Source: Rhodothermaceae bacterium
GTDB lineage: Bacteria > Bacteroidota > Rhodothermia > Rhodothermales > Rubricoccaceae
Direction of reading: 5' to 3'
Length of the DNA stretch: 7,110 nt
Assembly (NCBI GenBank): GCA_013003465.1
Contig: JABDIZ010000291.1
Coordinates: forward strand, 1-7,110
A program made the translations under genes and the position numbers. Below the pieces are notes generated by a model. The model was not told where the DNA came from. It saw only the letters and a program-made list of their open reading frames with translations, and did not search any database. Shown in pieces: positions 1 to 7,110 of this stretch. Position 1 is the stretch's first letter, and the number at the start of each line of letters is the position of its first letter.

Positions 1-234
1 GGTTGGTGTGGAGTCGATTTTAGACACCGAGCCTACCCAGGAGAAGGACACGCCCGTATCTTTCACTCCAGGCTGAAATCTGACGAGACTTCGTCGGCTA
101 GGGAGCCGCTTGGTGGATTTCGCTTCGGGGTTTCAAGCTATCTTCGCTACGCCCCTCTGCCCGGCGCTCCTACTTTCGGAGTCGCCTTCCGCTGCCTCAC
201 CCACCTGTGCCCGCGCTCTGACGCCCCTGCGACG
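1..234 (+). promoter_or_regulatory. Non-coding leader upstream of the ACIII operon, with weak promoter candidates
   Basis: This leader is more AT-rich than the genes and shows no coding style. The actA frame happens to be open right through it, but it would use AGA, AGG and GGA codons that are avoided in the genes and would bury the ActA N-terminus. Two sites resemble the Bacteroidota -7 box TAnnTTTG: TATCTTTC at 57-64 and TATCTTCG at 139-146. Neither has a convincing TTTG-type box at the usual upstream distance. A small inverted repeat (GACGA at 82-86, TCGTC at 91-95) lies between them. A short open stretch ending in TGA at 74-76 could be the tail of an upstream gene but is too short to support. 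The operon promoter probably lies here; its exact position is not established. Confidence 0.3.
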
Positions 235-906
235 ATGCCGCAGATCTTCCCCCGCAAAGCCAACGCGCTTCCCGTCGTCTCGCTCCTCGGTGCAGGCGGT
301 GGCGGGTTGCTCCTCATCGGCCTGATCTGGTACTACTTCTCGCCCCAGTTCACAGACGTGGGCTACCAGCCCGAGCAGCCGGTGCCCTACAACCACGCCT
401 TCCACGCGGGTGAGCTGGGCATGGACTGCCGCTACTGCCACAACCTCGTCGAGACGAGCGAGCACGCCAATGTGCCCTCCACGCAGACGTGCATGAATTG
501 CCACGCGCAGATCCGCACCGAGTCGGTGCAGCTGCTGCCGGTGCGCGAGAGCTGGGCCACGGGTGAGCCTATCGAGTGGGTCAATGTGCACTTCCTGCCG
601 GACTATGTGCAGTTCTCGCACGCCGTCCACGTCAACGTCGGCGTCGGGTGCGAGACGTGCCACGGCCGCGTAGACCAGATGGAAGTGGTCTCGCTCGTCG
701 AACCGCTCTCGATGGGCTGGTGCCTGGAGTGCCACCGCGATCCGGCGCCCACCCTCCGCGATCCGGCCCTCGTCACACAGATGGGCTACGAAGCCGCCGC
801 CGAGGACGACGATGCGCTCCGCCAGGAACGCCTGGAAGCGAGCCTCGCCCGCATCGAAGCCGAAGGCATCAAGCCGCCGCAGAACTGCTCCGCTTGTCAC
901 TACTAA
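235..906 (+). CDS. actA: ActA: membrane-anchored pentahaem cytochrome c subunit of Alternative Complex III
   Basis: ActA carries electrons from the Fe-S subunit ActB towards the acceptor, on the periplasmic side of the membrane. The 223-residue product has exactly five CxxCH c-haem sites at residues 65-69, 86-90, 139-143, 163-167 and 218-222, the last almost at the C-terminus. Histidines at 54, 57, 129 and 132 (HAFH, SHAVH) are plausible distal haem ligands, as in the multihaem cytochrome c7/NrfH-like fold. A single hydrophobic helix at about 13-35, after a short basic N-terminus and without a lipobox, should anchor the protein as an uncleaved signal. A charged, helix-prone linker at about 186-211 precedes the fifth haem. 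The ATG at 235 was chosen because the protein then starts with MPQIFPRKANALP directly before the helix, as expected for ActA; upstream sequence in the same frame does not look coding. No Shine-Dalgarno is visible. It is the first gene of the act operon, 70 bases before actB. Confidence 0.95.
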   Translation: MPQIFPRKANALPVVSLLGAGGGGLLLIGLIWYYFSPQFTDVGYQPEQPVPYNHAFHAGELGMDCRYCHNLVETSEHANVPSTQTCMNCHAQIRTESVQLLPVRESWATGEPIEWVNVHFLPDYVQFSHAVHVNVGVGCETCHGRVDQMEVVSLVEPLSMGWCLECHRDPAPTLRDPALVTQMGYEAAAEDDDALRQERLEASLARIEAEGIKPPQNCSACHY

Positions 907-942
907 GGCTCTGAGCCGATGCGCTTTGGGCCTGCGCGCCCA

Positions 943-971
943 CAGCTCACAGTCCGCAGCCTCCAGCTCAC
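943..971 (+). repeat. Pair of 8-base direct repeats just before actB
   Basis: CAGCTCAC occurs at 943-950 and again at 964-971, with start-to-start spacing of 21 bases (about two helical turns), ending six bases before the actB ATG. A small hairpin (TGGGC at 927-931, GCCCA at 938-942) lies just upstream, with no T-run after it, so it is not a terminator. The repeat could bind a regulator or affect translation start, or be chance in a GC-rich 70-base spacer. I see no equivalent before actC. Confidence 0.25.
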
Positions 972-976
972 CCAGC

Positions 977-4159
<3,183 letters not shown>

Positions 4160-4229
4160 CCTTTCCAGCAGGGGCGCTCCGCCTGACGGAACTCGCCTGC
4201 ACTGATTCGACCACGCTCCAACCCTGAGC

Positions 4230-5738
4230 ATGGCTACCACGCTTGCCCCTCACGACGGCGTCCCCAAGACGCTTGAAGACGCGCCCCTCGTGCGCGGCAA
4301 CCTCTCGTTCCACGACGTCACCGACCTCGTGGCGGGCCATACCGAGAAGAAGACGCCCGTCCAGTGGCTGCTCGCCTTCTCGGTGGCCCTGGGGTTCCTC
4401 GCCCTACTCGGCCTTGCCGTCGCCTACCTCGTCTGGAACGGGACGGGCGTGTGGGGCCTGAACGTGCCGGTCGGCTGGGGGTGGGCCATCGTCAACTTCG
4501 TGTGGTGGGTCGGTATCGGCCATGCGGGGACGCTGATCTCGGCCATCCTCTTCCTGTTCCGGCAGCGCTGGCGCACCTCCATTAACCGCTCGGCGGAGGC
4601 GATGACGCTCTTTGCCGTGGCCTGTGCGCTCCTCTTCCCGACGTTCCACGTCGGCCGGGTGTGGGCGATCTACTGGACGCTGCCCATCCCGAACCAGATG
4701 GCGATGTGGCCGCAGTTCAAGAGTCCGCTGCTCTGGGACGTGTTCGCGGTGTCGATCTACGGGACGGTCTCCCTTCTCTTCTGGTACGTCGGCCTCATTC
4801 CAGATCTGGCTACGCTCCGCGACCGCGCCGTGAAGGCGGGCCGGCTGCTCCGCGCCAAGATTGTCGGCTTCTTCGCCCTCGGCTGGACGGGCTCGAACCG
4901 CCACTGGCGCCACTATGAGCGTGCCTACCTGATCCTCGCGGGCCTCGCCACGCCGCTCGTACTCTCGGTCCACTCGGTCGTCTCTTTCGACTTCGCCGTG
5001 TCCATTGTGCCGGGCTGGCACACGACCATCTTCCCGCCCTACTTCGTCGCGGGCGCCATCTTCTCGGGTTTCGCGATGGTGGTGACGCTGATGCTGGCGG
5101 CCCGCAAGGTCTACAACCTGGAGAACCTCATCACGCTCGACCACCTCGAGAAGATGAACATCGTGATCCTGCTGACCGGCACCATCGTCGGGTTCGCGTA
5201 CATCACGGAGTTCTTCATGGCGTGGTACTCCGGCGTCGTCTACGAGCAGTATGCCTTCCGCAACCGCGCCTTCGGTGACTACGCGTGGGCCTACTGGATC
5301 ATGATGAGCTGCAACCTGATTCTGCCGCAGCTCTTCTGGGTCAAGCGGTTCCGCCGCTCGATTCCGTTGATGGCCGTGATCTCGATTGTGGTCAACGTCG
5401 GCATGTGGTTCGAGCGCTTCGTGATCACGGTGACCTCGCTGCACCGCGATTATCTGCCGTCGTCGTGGGACTACTTCTCGCCGACGTTCTGGGACCTGGC
5501 GATGTACCTCGGTTCCTTCGGCCTCTTCTTCACGCTCTTCCTGCTGTTCCTCCGCTTCGTGCCGATGGTCGCCATCGCCGAGGTGAAGGGCGTCATGCCG
5601 CAGGCCGACCCGCACTTCTACGACCACGCCCACGGCGACGGGCACACGCTCGAGCCCGTTGAGGCAAGCCCGGCGCCCGCCGTGCCGTACTCCACCGCCG
5701 CCTCCGAGACGGACGACCCGAACGGACCCCATGTTTGA
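4230..5738 (+). CDS. actC: ActC: NrfD/PsrC-like integral membrane quinol-oxidising subunit of Alternative Complex III
   Basis: ActC is the membrane subunit next to the ActB Fe-S domain and forms the quinol site near the periplasmic face. The 502-residue protein has ten predicted transmembrane helices, at roughly 46-69, 84-110, 124-147, 168-190, 232-255, 269-291, 308-331, 350-371, 376-400 and 421-447, as in the NrfD/PsrC fold (two four-helix bundles plus two extra helices). His140 (FPTFHVGR) and Asp170 (SPLLWD) are polar residues placed in or next to helices where family members bind quinol or carry protons; assigning those roles here is inference. The tail after about 450 is soluble and His/Asp-rich around 461-472. 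The ATG at 4230 gives the soluble N-terminus with the NLSFHDVTD-type stretch common to the family. No Shine-Dalgarno is visible. The stop codon lies inside the start of actD, an 8-base overlap that suggests translational coupling. Confidence 0.95.
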   Translation: MATTLAPHDGVPKTLEDAPLVRGNLSFHDVTDLVAGHTEKKTPVQWLLAFSVALGFLALLGLAVAYLVWNGTGVWGLNVPVGWGWAIVNFVWWVGIGHAGTLISAILFLFRQRWRTSINRSAEAMTLFAVACALLFPTFHVGRVWAIYWTLPIPNQMAMWPQFKSPLLWDVFAVSIYGTVSLLFWYVGLIPDLATLRDRAVKAGRLLRAKIVGFFALGWTGSNRHWRHYERAYLILAGLATPLVLSVHSVVSFDFAVSIVPGWHTTIFPPYFVAGAIFSGFAMVVTLMLAARKVYNLENLITLDHLEKMNIVILLTGTIVGFAYITEFFMAWYSGVVYEQYAFRNRAFGDYAWAYWIMMSCNLILPQLFWVKRFRRSIPLMAVISIVVNVGMWFERFVITVTSLHRDYLPSSWDYFSPTFWDLAMYLGSFGLFFTLFLLFLRFVPMVAIAEVKGVMPQADPHFYDHAHGDGHTLEPVEASPAPAVPYSTAASETDDPNGPHV

Positions 5739-6357
5739 CGCCCTCCGCAAACGCCTCGCTGACCGCAACGTCGGCTTACTGGCCGAGTTCTCGGACCCCG
5801 GCGCGCTCATGCACGCCGTCGAGAACCTCCGCAAGCGCGGCTATTCGCGCCTCGACACGTTCACGCCGTTCCCGGTCCACGGGATGGACCGCGCGATGGG
5901 CCTCGGTCCGTCCAAGCTTGGCTACATGGTCTTCATCGGCGGCCTGACGGGCTGCGCCCTCGGCTACTTCCTCCAGTGGTGGACGAGTGCGGGCAGCCAG
6001 CCCGACTGGCTGATGACCCCGTTCCAGGGCTACCCCATCAACATCTCGAACAAGCCGCTCTTCGCCATTGAGCCGAGCGTGCCCATCATGTTCGAGTTGA
6101 CGGTGCTGTTCGCGGCGCTGACGGCTGTGGCCGGGATGCTGGCGCTCAACGGTCTGCCGCGCCCCTACAACCCGCTCTTCCACTCCGAGCGCATCGGCCG
6201 CGCCAGCGACGATGGTTTCTTCCTCCACATTGAGGCCAGCGACAGTCAGTTCGACCGGGATGCGACGGCGGCAGCGCTCGCCGAGGAAGGTGCGCTCGCC
6301 ATCGAGTACCTCGACCACGACGGAGCCGAGTCCATTGACCTTACCACGGCTGCTTAG
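5731..6357 (+). CDS. actD: ActD: DUF3341 two-helix membrane subunit of Alternative Complex III
   Basis: ActD is a small membrane subunit of ACIII that packs against the NrfD-like core; it binds no cofactor and its exact role is not settled. The 208-residue product has a soluble N-terminal domain with the family pattern GLLAEF-SDPGALMHAVENLRKRGY (residues 15-38, a ferredoxin-like fold without metal), then FTPFPVHGMDRAMGL at 44-58. A transmembrane hairpin follows (about 63-83 and 116-139), joined by a loop rich in Trp, Pro and Asn. The soluble C-terminal part includes NPLFHSERIGRASDDGFFL (147-165), also typical of DUF3341. The frame is open back to 5659, but that 24-residue extension is a Pro/Arg-rich shadow of the ActC tail, so the ATG at 5731, overlapping the actC stop by 8 bases, is preferred. 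actE starts 13 bases after the stop. Confidence 0.94.
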   Translation: MFDALRKRLADRNVGLLAEFSDPGALMHAVENLRKRGYSRLDTFTPFPVHGMDRAMGLGPSKLGYMVFIGGLTGCALGYFLQWWTSAGSQPDWLMTPFQGYPINISNKPLFAIEPSVPIMFELTVLFAALTAVAGMLALNGLPRPYNPLFHSERIGRASDDGFFLHIEASDSQFDRDATAAALAEEGALAIEYLDHDGAESIDLTTAA

Positions 6358-6370
6358 CGTGCCCCGCGCC

Positions 6371-7110
6371 ATGATTCGTACCCCTCATCTTCTTCTGATT
6401 GGCCTCGTCGGCACGCTCACGTTGGCGGGCTGCCGCGGCATGACGTCCGAGGAGCCGCCGATTCACCTCAACCGCAACATGGACTACCAGCAGCGGTTCG
6501 AGGAGCAGGAGCCCAATCCGTTCTTCGCCGATGGCGCAGCCATGCGGATGCCGGTGCCGGGCACCGTAGCGCGCGGTCAGTTGCGGACGACGCAGAACGC
6601 GGACCTCACCCTCGGGCGTAACCCATCCGGGGCGTTCGTCTCAACCAGCCCGGTGCCTGTGACGGAGGCGCTGCTGGCGCGCGGCCAGGAGCGCTACGAG
6701 ATCTACTGTTCGGTTTGTCACGGCCTCGCTGGTGACGGGCGGGGCATCATCATGACCGGCAACGGCGGCCAGGGCTACGGCTATGTGCCTGCGCCGAGCT
6801 ACCACACCGATCTGCTGCGCGGCGTTGCAGACGGTTACCTCTACAACGTCATCGCGAACGGCGTCCGCTCGATGCCGAGCTACGGCCATGAAGTGAGCCC
6901 GGACGACCGCTGGGCCATCGTCGCGTACATCCGCGCGCTCCAGCGCTCGCAGAACGCCACCGCCGCCGATGTCCCGCAGCCCGAGCGCGAGCGCGATCCC
7001 TGCGACACCAACGGCCGTGGGAATGACCCACCAGCGGTAGTCATCGGAGAGCTGATACTTCCGGGCCGCCCGCTCGCGGTCGTTCGAGACGGGGTCGAGG
7101 AAGAGACGGG
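6371..7110 (+). CDS. actE: ActE: monohaem cytochrome c lipoprotein of Alternative Complex III; authentic to about 6979, then doubtful tail, no stop in window
   Basis: ActE is the monohaem cytochrome c of ACIII, exposed to the periplasm and probably near the exit of the electron path. The frame reads 246 codons to the window edge without a stop. A signal peptide ends in lipobox LAGC (residues 18-21), so Cys21 should be lipidated. The stretch MDYQQRFEEQEPNPFFADG (37-55) precedes a class I cytochrome c domain with CSVCH at 113-117, GLAGDGRG just after it, and Met168 in GVRSMPSYG as the probable sixth haem ligand. The final helix WAIVAYIRALQRSQNA (about 181-196) normally closes the protein. After DVPQ (200-203) the sequence stops looking like ActE: codons such as ATA, GGA, CCA and CGA appear and the peptide is featureless. 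Codons from about 6980 to 7110 are therefore probably not native ActE. The ATG at 6371 is chosen because it begins a perfect lipoprotein signal. No Shine-Dalgarno is seen. Confidence 0.9.
   Translation, partial: MIRTPHLLLIGLVGTLTLAGCRGMTSEEPPIHLNRNMDYQQRFEEQEPNPFFADGAAMRMPVPGTVARGQLRTTQNADLTLGRNPSGAFVSTSPVPVTEALLARGQERYEIYCSVCHGLAGDGRGIIMTGNGGQGYGYVPAPSYHTDLLRGVADGYLYNVIANGVRSMPSYGHEVSPDDRWAIVAYIRALQRSQNATAADVPQPERERDPCDTNGRGNDPPAVVIGELILPGRPLAVVRDGVEEET
6970..6990. other. Probable inversion (fold-back) joint between actE and actF
   Basis: To the left of this point coding is clearly on the + strand (ActE C-terminal helix); to the right the better coding signal is on the - strand. The two frames meet near DVPQ of ActE and the end of the LALGL helix of the inverted fragment. 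The exact joint cannot be set to the base, because the GC-rich stretch reads acceptably both ways. The arrangement fits a template switch onto the opposite strand a short distance downstream, with loss of the segment in between. Confidence 0.5.
6977..7110 (-). pseudogene. actF: Inverted fragment resembling the N-terminal part of ActF, cut off at both ends
   Basis: Read from the window edge leftwards on the - strand, the frame starting at 7108 gives 44 residues with the codon style of the neighbouring genes (CTC, TTC, GAC, ATC, CGC, GAG). The peptide begins RLFLDPVSNDRERAARKYQ, continues LSDDYR, and ends in a hydrophobic helix WWVIPTAVGVAGIALALGL. A polar charged N-terminus entering a first membrane helix is what the start of ActF, the multi-helix membrane protein that normally follows actE, should look like. 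To the left of about 6977 the same frame continues only as antisense of actE and is meaningless (stop at 6641-6643). The start codon would lie beyond 7110. The ActF identity is inference from context and peptide style; that the - strand is the coding one here is better supported. Confidence 0.55.

Noticed and set aside
110..325. Small + strand frame of 71 codons overlapping the start of actA
   Set aside because: Ser/Ala/Arg-rich composition and overlap with the ActA membrane helix coding region in another frame; no family resemblance.
812..976. Upstream extension of the actB frame, starting inside actA
   Set aside because: This part is Arg/Ser/Ala-rich, overlaps the well-supported actA in another frame and looks like a frame shadow; the ATG at 977 gives the expected ActB N-terminus.
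4160..4229. Possible hairpins in the actB-actC spacer (for example GGCG at 4173-4176 with CGCC at 4180-4183)
   Set aside because: Stems of only 4-5 pairs, mutually exclusive, and no T-run; not a terminator and expected by chance at this GC content.
5659..5730. 24-codon N-terminal extension of actD
   Set aside because: Pro/Arg-rich shadow of the ActC tail; the DUF3341 pattern starts properly at 5731.
4404..5834. Long - strand open frame of 476 codons opposite actC, and similar long - strand frames opposite actA, actB and actD
   Set aside because: They lie antisense to strongly recognised genes, are rich in Arg, Val, Glu and His, show no domain, and are expected in high-GC DNA where stops are rare.
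6849..7031. 60-codon - strand frame starting with GTG at 7031
   Set aside because: Arg-rich shadow; the neighbouring - strand frame entering from 7108 has far better codon use and a membrane helix.

Overview
This window carries most of an operon for Alternative Complex III (ACIII), the quinol:electron-acceptor oxidoreductase that replaces the cytochrome bc1 complex in many Bacteroidota/Rhodothermota, Chloroflexota and other bacteria. It is a known system and I see no undescribed pathway in it. High GC with strong G/C preference at third codon positions, no recognisable Shine-Dalgarno at any start, the A-B-C-D-E gene order, and fused ActB with a pentahaem ActA all fit a Rhodothermota-type organism (relatives of Rhodothermus, Salinibacter, Rubricoccus). 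That placement is inference from protein style and composition, not from a search.

Layout, all on the + strand: 1-234 is non-coding leader that may hold the promoter; actA (235-906) is a membrane-anchored pentahaem cytochrome c; actB (977-4159) is a fused molybdopterin-enzyme-like and ferredoxin-like iron-sulfur subunit with a Tat signal and lipobox; actC (4230-5738) is an NrfD/PsrC-type ten-helix quinol-site protein; actD (5731-6357) is a DUF3341 two-helix protein whose start overlaps the end of actC by 8 bases; actE (6371 onward) is a monohaem cytochrome c lipoprotein. Gaps of 70, 70 and 13 bases plus the actC/actD overlap indicate one transcript.

How they work together (family knowledge): quinol is oxidised at ActC on the outer face of the membrane, electrons pass through the Fe-S chain of ActB to the haems of ActA and ActE, and leave to a soluble carrier or directly to a terminal oxidase. 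ActD and the expected ActF are membrane subunits that complete the complex.

The most unusual thing is at the right-hand end. Near position 6979 the coding signal appears to switch strand. The last ~130 bases give an unconvincing extension of ActE on the + strand, but on the - strand they give a well-formed peptide with a polar N-terminal stretch followed by a transmembrane helix. That is what the beginning of ActF, the next expected gene, should look like. The simplest reading is a fold-back inversion joint (amplification or assembly chimera, or less likely a real inversion) that truncates actE just before its natural end and places an inverted actF fragment after it. No tRNA, rRNA, CRISPR, insertion sequence or convincing terminator was seen.
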